Shown: piece after piece, positions 41,226 through 49,859 of the stretch
How the letters are laid out: every line of letters begins with the position of its first letter
Position numbering within the stretch: the first letter of the stretch is position 1
NCBI GenBank assembly: GCA_902461815.1
Contig: CABPZE010000004.1
Coordinates: 1-64,000, forward strand
Length of the DNA stretch: 64,000 bases
Reading direction: 5' to 3'
Source: CAG-390 sp003523225
GTDB taxonomy: Bacteria; Bacillota; Clostridia; Oscillospirales; CAG-272
The notes under the pieces: generated by a model
Told to the model about the DNA's origin: nothing
Database searches by the model: none
The model's input: only the letters and a program-made list of their open reading frames with translations
Position numbers and translations under genes: made by a program

Positions 41226-42394
41226 TGTATCTGCTTATCAAGCCTGCGTCCGGCGCTTGCGACCTGGGCTGTCGCTACTGCTTTTATGCCGATGAGATGT
41301 CCCGCCGCGCCGAGGCGGCGCGCGGAATAATGAAAAAGGAGACTGCCGCGGCGATACTCGGCAAGGCGCTTGCCCGCTGTTCGGAAGCGGGGAGGCGAGA
41401 ACCGCTCTCGATAGGCTTTCAGGGTGGAGAGCCGCTGCTTGCCGGAATTGATTTTTTCCGTTTTGTCTGCAGTTTTGTTGAGGAAAACAACAACCGCCGC
41501 ATTCCGGTTTCATTTTTCATCCAGACCAACGGTACGCACGTCGGTCCTGCGTTTGCAGAGCTCTTTGCCGAAAAGAATTTTCTTGTCGGTCTGTCGATGG
41601 ACGGACCTAAGGAATATCACGACAAATGCCGTGTTACAAGGGATGGCAAGTCCTGCTTCTCGGCGGTGCAGCGCGCCGCAGTGGAGCTGCGCCGTGCGGG
41701 CGCGGAATTCAACACGCTGACGGTGGTGACCTCTTTTACCGCTTCACACGCACAGCGGCTTTACAGCTTTTTTACGCGTTCAGGGCTTCGCTGGCAGCAA
41801 TATATACCCTGCGTTGCTCCGCTGGGGGATGACGGTGCTGATGCTTTAGGTTTGGGGCTTAGCGCGGAGCAGTACGGAGAATTTCTTTGCCGTATGTTTG
41901 ATCTTTGGTATGAGGACGCATTGCGCGGCGGGGCAAGCTATGTGTATAACCGCGATTTTGAAAACTGGATCGGAATACTTGCGGGGCGTCCGCCCGAGGA
42001 GTGCGGAATGTGCGGTGTATGCTCGGTGCAGTATCTGATTGAATCGGACGGTTCGGTATACCCGTGCGACTTTTATGCGCTGGACGCATACTGCCTTGGC
42101 AATCTTCTGACTGACAGCTTTGACGATATTGACCGCGCAAGAGAGCGCATCGGCTTTATTGAGGCTTCGCGCGCGCTTCCCGCGGAATGCGCGGAATGTC
42201 GCTGGCTGAATCTCTGCCGCAACGGATGCCGCAGAAACCGCGTAGGAGGCGAACCCGCCCCCGCTTGCGGATTTGATTTTCCGGGCGGCAAAAACCGTTT
42301 TTGCGAGTCATACCGGAGATTTTTCGAGTATGCGTACCCGCGTATGCGCAGTATGGCGGATCTCATTGTACGCCGTGCAGGGGTACAGGAATAA
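41225..42394 (+). CDS. Radical SAM/SPASM protein, anaerobic sulfatase maturase-like
   Basis: A 389-residue radical SAM enzyme. Cys12, Cys16 and Cys19 (CDLGCRYCFY) bind the SAM cluster; GFQGGEPLLAG and FIQTNGT are typical of anSME. The C-terminal SPASM domain has Cys groups at CGMCGVC, YPCDFYALDAYCLGN and CAECRWLNLCRNGC, enough for two auxiliary clusters. anSME converts a Ser or Cys in sulfatases to formylglycine; relatives modify peptides. No sulfatase or obvious precursor peptide is in the window. It begins by overlap with the MBL gene. Confidence 0.88.
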   Translation: MYLLIKPASGACDLGCRYCFYADEMSRRAEAARGIMKKETAAAILGKALARCSEAGRREPLSIGFQGGEPLLAGIDFFRFVCSFVEENNNRRIPVSFFIQTNGTHVGPAFAELFAEKNFLVGLSMDGPKEYHDKCRVTRDGKSCFSAVQRAAVELRRAGAEFNTLTVVTSFTASHAQRLYSFFTRSGLRWQQYIPCVAPLGDDGADALGLGLSAEQYGEFLCRMFDLWYEDALRGGASYVYNRDFENWIGILAGRPPEECGMCGVCSVQYLIESDGSVYPCDFYALDAYCLGNLLTDSFDDIDRARERIGFIEASRALPAECAECRWLNLCRNGCRRNRVGGEPAPACGFDFPGGKNRFCESYRRFFEYAYPRMRSMADLIVRRAGVQE

Positions 42395-42435
42395 TCGTAC
42401 ATCAGTATCTGAGGTAACCGGAGGTAATAATCGAG

Positions 42436-44250
42436 ATGATATATCGGAAGTTAAAAAGAAATGTCGAAGTAAAAATTCTTTCGGCATTGCTGATAACGGC
42501 TGCGATCTGCATCGTGCTGTTATCCTGCAAGCATGGGGGAGAGTCTGCTGACAGCACCGGAAATACGCCTGACACCACCGCGGCAGAGACACATGAGCTT
42601 GTCCTGTGCGAGAACGGGGAATTCAGATTCACCATAGTCCGCGGATGCGCCGACCAAAGCTCGTCGATAGTATCCGATATGCGCAAGAAATTGCAGAATG
42701 CTTCAGGCAGCAGCTACATTGCGTATGAGAATGATGACGGCTTCAAGGAGAACTTTTACGATCCGGACAAATACGAGATACTTGCCGGAAACACGGCATA
42801 TCCGGAGAGCGCTGAGGCAATAGCCGATCTTCCGCTGGGTGAGTACAGAATTACGGTAAAGGGAAATAAGATCGTAATTGCCGCGCATTCACCCGCCGCG
42901 CTGTCCGCTGCCGCCGATGCATTTGTTTCTTATGTGGTTGAAAATACCGATGCTGACGGGAGAATTGCGGTAAGCTCGGATCTTGTGCTTTCCGGGACGT
43001 GTACGGAGAAAATTTCAAAGCTGGTATGCAAATATCTGCCGAGCCTCGGTGAGTTCCGCGTTGTAAGCCTTAACGAGTGCGGAGATGATTTTTACCAGGC
43101 GACATTTACCGGGATGACCCGTGAGGTGTTCGACCGCTTGTGCGCCGGGCTTGAAGCCGGCGGAGCGGAAAAATATGCCCATAATTCAATGCCCGGCGCT
43201 GCATTCGCCACCTATACCAAGGACAAGGCTTTGATACATACGTATTTTGTTGAGCATTCAGGCGAGATACGCGCTGTGATCGCCGAGGGCAAGCCTCTAC
43301 CGTCCGTGGCGGAGGTGGAGTATAAAAAGGTATGTGAACCGACATTTACTCTTATGGGGCTTGAAAAGGGAGGCTCTTCCGGCGGTCTTGGCTGTATATT
43401 GCGCCTTGAGGACGGCAGCTTTATAATCATCGACGGCGGACATAAGACCGCCGCCGAGGGGGACGATATTTATCAGACGCTGCTATCACAGTCCACTGAC
43501 GGGAAAGTGGTGATAAGGGCGTGGATATTCACACACGCCCACGGAGACCATTACGGCGCTTTTATGAGCTTTTCATCACGGCATGCCTCCGACAAGCGTT
43601 TTACCGTTGAAAGCTTTATCTTCAACTACTGCAATACCAAGGAGCAGAACCAGTTCTCCGCCTCGGGGAATTTTGATTCCACGTACAATACGATAAATAA
43701 ATACTGGAAGAATGTCACTGTGTACAAGGGACTTACGGGTCAGGTGTACCGCTTTGCCGGATGCGACATGGAGATACTCTACTGTATGTCGGATTTTATA
43801 CCTCAGGTGATCGGTCTTGAACGCAGTGATGCGGATAAATCCGCAGTTGACGGTAACCTTCAGAACATGACAATGCGCTTCAGCGTTGCGGGGCAGAAGA
43901 TCCTGGTGACCGGAGATGCATCCAAATACAATGTGGATGAAATGTGCGACCGATATGGGGAATATCTGAAATCGGACATTATGACTGTTCCTCATCACGG
44001 CTGGAACGAAAACCGTTACCGCGCACGCAACGGTACGGTGGAATTTTACCGTTTTGTTGACCCGGTATATGTAATGTGGCCTGACGGAGATGCCGCACAG
44101 CAGAAAAAAATGCAGTGGGACGGAGTATCCGGTTCAAACTGGGAGGCAAATTACTATCTGATAAACAGCCTGCACGTAAAGGAGCTTTATGTTGCCGGTT
44201 CGGTAACGAAGACCTTTGTGCTCCCGTATTCGGGAAGCGCCAATCAGTAG
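42436..44250 (+). CDS. Exported MBL-fold lipoprotein
   Basis: A 604-residue lipoprotein: signal segment about 13-30 ending in a lipobox (VLLSC). An N-terminal domain (about 55-200) resembles the non-catalytic domain found before MBL or glycosidase domains in Clostridia. The MBL domain (about 300-590) has IIIDGGH, the metal motif FTHAHGDHYGA, VTGDAS and PHHGWN. The active site is therefore outside the membrane. It is 41 bases after the radical SAM gene with GGAGG upstream and ends the unit. Substrate unknown. Confidence 0.82.
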   Translation: MIYRKLKRNVEVKILSALLITAAICIVLLSCKHGGESADSTGNTPDTTAAETHELVLCENGEFRFTIVRGCADQSSSIVSDMRKKLQNASGSSYIAYENDDGFKENFYDPDKYEILAGNTAYPESAEAIADLPLGEYRITVKGNKIVIAAHSPAALSAAADAFVSYVVENTDADGRIAVSSDLVLSGTCTEKISKLVCKYLPSLGEFRVVSLNECGDDFYQATFTGMTREVFDRLCAGLEAGGAEKYAHNSMPGAAFATYTKDKALIHTYFVEHSGEIRAVIAEGKPLPSVAEVEYKKVCEPTFTLMGLEKGGSSGGLGCILRLEDGSFIIIDGGHKTAAEGDDIYQTLLSQSTDGKVVIRAWIFTHAHGDHYGAFMSFSSRHASDKRFTVESFIFNYCNTKEQNQFSASGNFDSTYNTINKYWKNVTVYKGLTGQVYRFAGCDMEILYCMSDFIPQVIGLERSDADKSAVDGNLQNMTMRFSVAGQKILVTGDASKYNVDEMCDRYGEYLKSDIMTVPHHGWNENRYRARNGTVEFYRFVDPVYVMWPDGDAAQQKKMQWDGVSGSNWEANYYLINSLHVKELYVAGSVTKTFVLPYSGSANQ

Positions 44251-44302
44251 ATCTATCGCGGGTATATCACGGTAACTATCTGACGCGACTACAGGTGTCT
44301 GT

Positions 44303-44962
44303 TCACATTCTCTGACGCTTCCTTATATATTCCCGGTATCTTTCGTCCGCCGCGCGCCAGTCGGTGACGCCGAACCAGTTATCAATGTAATCTGCGCGCA
44401 GGTTATGATGCAGCAGATAGTAGGCGTGCTCCCATACGTCCAGGGCAAGCAGAGGATAAAGCCCGTCGGGTAGCGGGGAATTCTGATTTTGTCTTGTCAC
44501 TATGCAAAGACCGCGCGGTCCTGCGGCAAGAAATGCATATCCCGAACCGAATACCGACATAGCGGCTGATCTCAGAGTCGCGCGGAAGCCGGGAAAATTC
44601 CCCCATTTCCGTATTATTGCCGCTCCGAGCTCTCCGGTGGGGAGGTTTTCTCCGCGCGTCGGGGGTGCGAGCATATCAAAGTAAAGTCGGTGATTGTAAA
44701 CGCCCCCAGCGTTGTTGCGGATGGCTCTGCCGGTGGCTCCCGGTAGTTTTTGCGAAATGCACACCAGCTGTTCAAGCGTCAGGCGTCTGAGGGAAGGTTC
44801 GTTTTCAAGCGCGGCGTTAAGGTTGTTGATATATGCCGCAAGGTGCGCGTTGTGGTGAAGACGCATTGTCTCGGCGTCGATAAACGGCTCAAGCGCCGAC
44901 GGAGGATATGGCAGCGGCAGATTAATAAACGGATATCTGTCGTTTTGAATCGAACTTTTCAA
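44303..44962 (-). CDS. Superoxide dismutase (Fe/Mn type), divergent
   Basis: A 219-residue SOD with all four metal ligands visible: His36 (MRLHHNAHL), His91 (VYNHRLYF), Asp175 and His179 (LDVWEHAYYL). NQNSPL matches the family's NQDNPL. Usual active-site aromatics are partly replaced (GSGYAFLA for GSGWAWL; YNHRLYF for the Trp-containing form). It detoxifies superoxide on brief oxygen exposure. Start TTG 44962 with AAAGGAG 7 bases upstream. Monocistronic, no oxygen-responsive site recognised. Confidence 0.88.
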   Translation of the reverse strand: MKSSIQNDRYPFINLPLPYPPSALEPFIDAETMRLHHNAHLAAYINNLNAALENEPSLRRLTLEQLVCISQKLPGATGRAIRNNAGGVYNHRLYFDMLAPPTRGENLPTGELGAAIIRKWGNFPGFRATLRSAAMSVFGSGYAFLAAGPRGLCIVTRQNQNSPLPDGLYPLLALDVWEHAYYLLHHNLRADYIDNWFGVTDWRAADERYREYIRKRQRM

Positions 44963-45070
44963 GGCAAACTCCTTTCGGTATTATTTTCGGTACAGTATAT
45001 TCCGCATATCTGTAAAGTGGGATAGAGTTTGCTTCCTTTTCCGTATGGATATTTCAGATACCGATCAATA

Positions 45071-45119
45071 ACAAACATCAACGGCTGTTTGCGTAACTGC
45101 AACAGCCGTTGATGTTTGT
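45071..45119. terminator. Perfect 19-bp hairpin between SOD and the SDR gene
   Basis: Arms 45071-45089 and 45101-45119 are exact inverted copies. Flanking T runs are short on both strands. It probably stops the SDR transcript on the minus strand. Confidence 0.65.
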
Positions 45120-45140
45120 ATTTAAGCTCATGTTGGGTTT

Positions 45141-46007
45141 TTATGAAAGATTATCGGGCTTTCCGGCATCGGCTTTCTTTTCAAAGCAGTCGGAAAATAC
45201 CTCTCCGCCGAAGCGGCGCAGGACCGAAGCGCAAAGCCGCTCGCCGTATGTACCGAAGCAGCGGTAAAGCAGATTCATGGCGTGTGCATCGACCCCTCGC
45301 ACAATAAGACGGCGACCGCGGCGGATGCCGCCCAGAATACGCCTTGCCATTTTTTCAGGTGAGGTCGAAAATACAAGAAATCTGTCGATGCCGGGCTTCT
45401 GACCGTCAAAGATCGGGGTTTTGGTAAATCCGGGGCAGACAGATGCAATGTAAAGTCTGCCGGAGTATTCACAGGCAAGCGCTTCGGTGAAAGCGCGCGA
45501 GGCGGCTTTTGACGCCGAGTATGCGGCGCTTCCGGGGAGAGCGCAAAGCGACGAGGAGCTGGAGACATTTATTATCGCACCGCGCTTTGAATCAATCAGG
45601 AGAGGGAGCATGATCTCAATGGCGCTTGCTTGTGACAAAAAGTTCAGTTCAGTTGTCCTTCTTACGGTTTCCGCTCCGCCCCCGGTGGAGAAACGGGCAA
45701 AAGGCGGCAGGATCCCGGCATTGTTTATCAGCACATCGGGCTGAATATTGGTGCTTTTCAGCTCATTGTAAAGCGCCTTCTATCCGGAGGCGTCGGTGAC
45801 GTCAAAGGCGCGGAACTCAAAATATCCGCTTTCCGCCCCGTCGCCTGCATTTATTTTCGCGGCGGCGGCAAGCAGTTTGTCTGCGCGTCTGCCGATGCCT
45901 ATTACGTGGCATCCGCATTTCTGTACCAGAAGACGTGCAAGCTCAAATCCGATCCCTGAGGACGCGCCGCTGATGATTACGGTCGCGCCGTTGATTTTGT
46001 ATCCCAT
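45141..46007 (-). pseudogene. Short-chain dehydrogenase/reductase with an internal TAG
   Basis: From ATG 46007 the frame shows the SDR cofactor motif ISGASSGIG (12-20), then a TAG at codon 76 (45782-45780), then NNAG, the catalytic Ser region and YSASK (catalytic Tyr/Lys), ending normally at 45141. Both parts share one frame, so a single nonsense change separates the NAD-binding strand from the active site. It is the third in-frame TAG in an otherwise sound gene here. Substrate unknown. It follows the small RHH gene with only 1 base between and shares its transcript. Confidence 0.88.
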
Positions 46008-46008
46008 T

Positions 46009-46233
46009 TTATTCTTTTTTATCCGGCTCTGCGTCTTCAAGCACGGACAGATCCACGGCGGCGAGCTTGTCGGCAGGGATCTTTCCCTTTGTGCGCTCAA
46101 AATACTGTATGTTGCCGCGCAGCATGAACAAAAACTGATTGTTCAGTGTGCGCCCCTCGGCGTTGCTGATATAGATCAATTTGCGCGCCAGCTCTTCGGA
46201 AAGCCTGACCTCGGCTTTATAGCTTTTTTTCAT
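46009..46233 (-). CDS. Arc/RHH-like small DNA-binding protein
   Basis: A 74-residue protein with the ribbon-helix-helix pattern KAEVRLSEELARKLIYISNAEGRTLNNQ (quoted in part) near its N-terminus and an acidic tail. AAGGAG precedes ATG 46233 by 9 bases; an in-frame ATG 36 bases earlier lacks one. Likely a transcription regulator of this three-gene unit (lipoprotein, RHH, SDR), by analogy with Arc-type repressors. Confidence 0.72.
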   Translation of the reverse strand: MKKSYKAEVRLSEELARKLIYISNAEGRTLNNQFLFMLRGNIQYFERTKGKIPADKLAAVDLSVLEDAEPDKKE

Positions 46234-46265
46234 TTGAAAGTTGCTCCTTGTTTTTTCAAAAGGGA

Positions 46266-47678
46266 TCATGAAAGACGTTCCGTGAATATTTCCATTGCCG
46301 CCGCCGCAGCCGCGGCTTTTTTTGCGAAGGTGCTGTCATTTAATATGCCGTCAAGTGTCTGGCAACGACTGATACCGTCCGCCGTAAGCTGTGCAAAGTC
46401 CCCCCAGTCGTAGAGAAGTGCGACAGATAGTACGCGGGAGGAAAATATCAGCCCGGCGATCTCCGCTTCCTGCTCGCTTCCGGTTACATCTGCAAAATAT
46501 TCATCGGCGGCGATCCCGGAAAACTCAAACAGCGCGCAGGTGATTTCACTGGTTCGTTTGCCCGATTCCGCGCCGAGCAGTACCGACCAGCCGTAGGTGC
46601 CTTCAGGGTCAGCGAGACAGCGGTAAGGTGAATCCGCATCGGCTTTGGGAATCGGCAGACAGCAACGGTCTTCTCCGGTTTTTACGAATTTCTGCACAGT
46701 GAATACTGCCGGACCGTCGCTTCCGGCTTCGGATGATATTTTAACTGCTTTTTCGTATGCTGTGGCAAATGCGGTGTCCTCAAGTGCCAGCCGCGCGGAT
46801 GAGGCGCTCATGTCGAATATTTCGCCGCCCATCGCGGTAAGCAGGGAAAGCGGAGCTATGGTGTTATCGTTCTCGGGAAGGCAGAGAACGGTGTCGGTTG
46901 AGGTGGACGAAACGATAAGCTCGGCGTCCGCATAAGCGCGCAGCAGTTTTTCAAGCGTCAGCTCGCCTTCAAGCGCCGCTTCACGTATATCCTTGCCGAA
47001 TATTGCGTGTATTTCGTTTGAAAGCGCCGCGGGTATATTACAAAGCAGGGTATAGACCGAGTTTATTGAGGTTGGGGAAATGTCGCCGAAAGCAATATAG
47101 TATTTCCCGTTTACCGCAAGGCTTTCCGCCGGAGAAAGATCAAGTCCGGGGGCTGCGGGGTCAAGTCCAAGCTCTGCAAGGTTTTCAAGGCTTCCCGAAC
47201 GAAGCAGAGACGAAAGATCGGTAAGAGGCAGGAAAAGCGCGTCATATTCCGAAGCGCCGGAGAGCATGGAGCTTTCTGCCGTCTGAATCGGGGTGGGGGA
47301 GGCGGACACTTCCACCATCGCTCCGGTCTTTTCCTTGACAAGAGCGATCCTGTCTGAGCCAGTGGAGGTAAGAGAGTCTGCACCGCCGCTGTGCTCGAGT
47401 ACCCGGAAGGTATATCCGCTGTAATGCCCGGGGGACTCTCCGGTCGTGGGAGTAAAGATAATTTTCGGAGGCATGGCGATGGTGTCGGGCGGGCTGTCCG
47501 TCTGCGCTTCGCGCAGTGTGTCGGAGCCGAATGTGCTGTCAGTGCCTTGCGCGGCGCCGATACCACAGCCGGAAAGTGCCGCCATCAGCACTCCAAGGGC
47601 TATCAGAAGTGCCGGAAGGCGAAAACGGCTGTGCCGGATGCCGGATGATATTCTGTTGTTTTCCGATTTTGTTTTCAT
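46266..47678 (-). CDS. Lipoprotein resembling extracellular solute-binding protein
   Basis: A 470-residue lipoprotein: signal segment about 20-37 with lipobox LSGC, a Thr/Ser/Pro-rich linker (about 45-85), then a two-domain mixed alpha/beta body of the size and style of family 1 solute-binding proteins (LFLPLTDLSSLLRSG, GKYYIAFGDISPTS, TYGWSVLLG). No permease genes are adjacent, so it may be an orphan binding or sensor protein. The C-terminus has an Ala run. It heads the unit with the RHH and SDR genes, 32 bases apart. Confidence 0.72.
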   Translation of the reverse strand: MKTKSENNRISSGIRHSRFRLPALLIALGVLMAALSGCGIGAAQGTDSTFGSDTLREAQTDSPPDTIAMPPKIIFTPTTGESPGHYSGYTFRVLEHSGGADSLTSTGSDRIALVKEKTGAMVEVSASPTPIQTAESSMLSGASEYDALFLPLTDLSSLLRSGSLENLAELGLDPAAPGLDLSPAESLAVNGKYYIAFGDISPTSINSVYTLLCNIPAALSNEIHAIFGKDIREAALEGELTLEKLLRAYADAELIVSSTSTDTVLCLPENDNTIAPLSLLTAMGGEIFDMSASSARLALEDTAFATAYEKAVKISSEAGSDGPAVFTVQKFVKTGEDRCCLPIPKADADSPYRCLADPEGTYGWSVLLGAESGKRTSEITCALFEFSGIAADEYFADVTGSEQEAEIAGLIFSSRVLSVALLYDWGDFAQLTADGISRCQTLDGILNDSTFAKKAAAAAAAMEIFTERLS

Positions 47679-47722
47679 TTTGTTTCATATCGCCGCCGGG
47701 GCGGCATAAGATCGTTTTTTGT

Positions 47723-48913
47723 TTATCCTTTTACGACACGCGGCACGCGCGCTGAAATAAGGCAAAGGCATTCATAATTAATTGTGTGTGCAAGAGACGC
47801 AAGCTCATCGAGCTGACCATCCTCGCCGATAAGCACGACGGTGTCGCCCTCGTGCGCGTCAGTGTCCGTCAGATCAAGCATACACTGATCCATGCAGATG
47901 CGCCCTATTATCTTTGCCTTGCCGCTGAGCTTGCCGTCCCTTGAGTAAATTACCGCCGTAGCTCCCGAATATGCCCGGATAAAGCCGTCGGCGTATCCTA
48001 TGGGTATCGTTGCAATGCGCATATCGCGAGGCGCTGTAAATATACCTCCGTAGCTCAGGGCTTCTCCGGCGCGGAGTGTGTGTATCTGGGATATCTGTGC
48101 GCACAGGCGCAATACGGGACGCACCGGAAAATCAAACATATCCGAAGGTTCTGCGCCGTAAAGCAGTATTCCGAGTCGGCAAAGGTCAAGGTGATATTCA
48201 GGAAATCTCAGCGTTGCGGCGCTGTTGCAGATATGCCGGACTTTAAGATTTGCGCCAAGCTCATTGGCGCGAGCAAGCAGTTCAAAATAGCGGTCAGCCT
48301 GTTCTTTTGTGCGCAGCTCTCCGTTTTCCTCGTCTGCGCGCGCAAAGTGTGTGAAAGCGCCTTCTGCAATAATGCCGGGCAGTGCCGCGACTTCGGCAAT
48401 TTCATGCGCGGAGCGTTCTGTTTCATCGGCGCTGTGAGCAGGGAAGCCGATACGGTTCATTCCCGTGTCAAATTTGATGTGCACGCGGAGGGCTTTTCCC
48501 GCTTCAGACAGGCGCCTTGAGAGCGCGCGGGCGTAGTCAAGGGAAAAGACAGTCTGAATTATCGAACAGCGAGAGAGAGTTACCGCTTCTTCTGCGGGAG
48601 TATAGCCGAGTATCAGTATATCGGCGTCGGAATTTGCCGAGCGGCAGACCTGACGCACTGCCAGCGCTTCATCAATGCTTGAAACCGCAAAAAAATCACA
48701 GCCTTCTCCAAGCAGAGCTTCGACGCAGAAGTCTATACCGTGACCGTAGGCATCTGCCTTTACCACGCACATGGGACGGCAGTCCGGAGTTGAGGTTTTG
48801 ATCGCTGCGGCGAGTGCACGGTAATTTGCCCGCAGTGCGTCAAGATCAATTTCAGCCCAGACCTTGTGAGTGGTAAGCTCCGGGAGAGATGAGTAAAGCT
48901 TATATGTGTGCAT
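47723..48913 (-). CDS. alr: Alanine racemase
   Basis: A 396-residue PLP enzyme: the cofactor lysine is Lys52 in CVVKADAYGHG, followed by KFDTGMNRIGF, the substrate-phosphate region and the C-terminal beta domain with IPIGYADGF and GRICMDQCMLDLTD. It makes D-alanine for peptidoglycan, matching ddl at 60561. The start at ATG 48913 has AAAGGAAT upstream; the frame is open for 71 more codons through the leader but those are not protein-like. A promoter lies 244 bases upstream, giving a long 5' leader. Confidence 0.95.
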   Translation of the reverse strand: MHTYKLYSSLPELTTHKVWAEIDLDALRANYRALAAAIKTSTPDCRPMCVVKADAYGHGIDFCVEALLGEGCDFFAVSSIDEALAVRQVCRSANSDADILILGYTPAEEAVTLSRCSIIQTVFSLDYARALSRRLSEAGKALRVHIKFDTGMNRIGFPAHSADETERSAHEIAEVAALPGIIAEGAFTHFARADEENGELRTKEQADRYFELLARANELGANLKVRHICNSAATLRFPEYHLDLCRLGILLYGAEPSDMFDFPVRPVLRLCAQISQIHTLRAGEALSYGGIFTAPRDMRIATIPIGYADGFIRAYSGATAVIYSRDGKLSGKAKIIGRICMDQCMLDLTDTDAHEGDTVVLIGEDGQLDELASLAHTINYECLCLISARVPRVVKG

Positions 48914-49156
48914 TATGAGTGATTCCTTTCGGTAGTGTTGGCTTACAAAATACAAAATTGTATATCGGTGTAAGCTCAACAAGTAAAAGGGCGCGAAATG
49001 ACGGGTAATGCGATTGATAATGGCAAGAGACGGCAGAAAATTTGCATCATTTGCGCTTCGGGTGTATAATATGCGGCGTGGCTTAATCATGATACTTAAG
49101 AAGCAGTATGGCTTTCTTAAGGACACGAAACAGCCGTGCGCAATTTATCCTTGAAT

Positions 49157-49185
49157 ATTATATCATATTTCCCTCCGCTTTGCAA
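49157..49185 (-). promoter_or_regulatory. Promoter of alr with a 240-base leader
   Basis: Minus strand TTGCAA (49185-49180) and TATAAT (49162-49157), 17-base spacing. The leader holds a CTTAAGAA/TTCTTAAG hairpin and an ATACAA/TTGTAT pair near 48955. No T-box or riboswitch that I recognise. Confidence 0.65.
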
Positions 49186-49230
49186 TATATTGTATCAAAG
49201 CTTGTCATGCAGCGGTGAGGAGATCTGATA

Positions 49231-49809
49231 ATGATGAAAAAGGATATATCGCGTATGTGCGTCGGACGTGCAGTCGCCTGCCGGATGCCACGGGCGTTTG
49301 TGCTTGCGGTGGCTTTGCTTGTCGCATCCCTGCTTTCCGGATGCGCTCCGCCGCCGGAGGGCGCGGATTTTCTGGCGTATCAGTTTCCGGCTTCGCGTGC
49401 CGAGCTGCGCGGAGAGCTTAACGGTGTTGAAATTGGTGCATTGCTTGAGCTTGCTCCGATGCCTGATGACGGTTCTGAGAGGGATTTCCACCTTGAATAC
49501 ACCGCTCCGGATGAGCTTGGCGGAATCGTTATCACGCGAAGCGGGGGAACTGTGGTGCTGAGCTATGATGGGCTTGAGCTACCGGGTGCGCTGTTCGGAG
49601 AATTTATGAGACCGGCGGATGCTTTTTCGCTCACCTCCGGAGTGACCTCAGCGGAGGCGGAAAAGACTGCGTCCGGTCAGACGCTTACCCATCTTGCACT
49701 GGAGGACGGTTCTTCGGTGACCGTGGACTCCGGAAGCGGACATCCTGTGGCAATATCAGTTGAGGGGCTGACGCTCAGGGTGATCTGGTTCGAGCCTGAC
49801 AACAGATAG
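49231..49809 (+). CDS. Hypothetical lipoprotein
   Basis: A 192-residue lipoprotein with signal segment about 20-37 and lipobox LLSGC. The mature part is beta-rich (ALLELAPMPDDG, GGIVITRSGGTVVLSYDG, HPVAISVEGLTLRVIWF), like the outer-membrane-lipoprotein-type beta folds in other exported Firmicute proteins. No family recognised. GGTGAGGAG lies upstream of ATG 49231. It is transcribed with the SleB-like hydrolase 50 bases downstream, perhaps linked to sporulation or envelope (inference). Confidence 0.72.
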   Translation: MMKKDISRMCVGRAVACRMPRAFVLAVALLVASLLSGCAPPPEGADFLAYQFPASRAELRGELNGVEIGALLELAPMPDDGSERDFHLEYTAPDELGGIVITRSGGTVVLSYDGLELPGALFGEFMRPADAFSLTSGVTSAEAEKTASGQTLTHLALEDGSSVTVDSGSGHPVAISVEGLTLRVIWFEPDNR

Positions 49810-49859
49810 GAGATATTCATGTTAAGCAATAAGGAAAACTCAAGGAAAGGTATAGTTAT

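Noticed and set aside
30155..46007. Reassignment of TAG to an amino acid in this organism
   Set aside because: Several intact genes here end in TAG (the Y-family polymerase at 6058, the MBL lipoprotein at 44250, the lipoprotein at 49809), so TAG is a normal stop.
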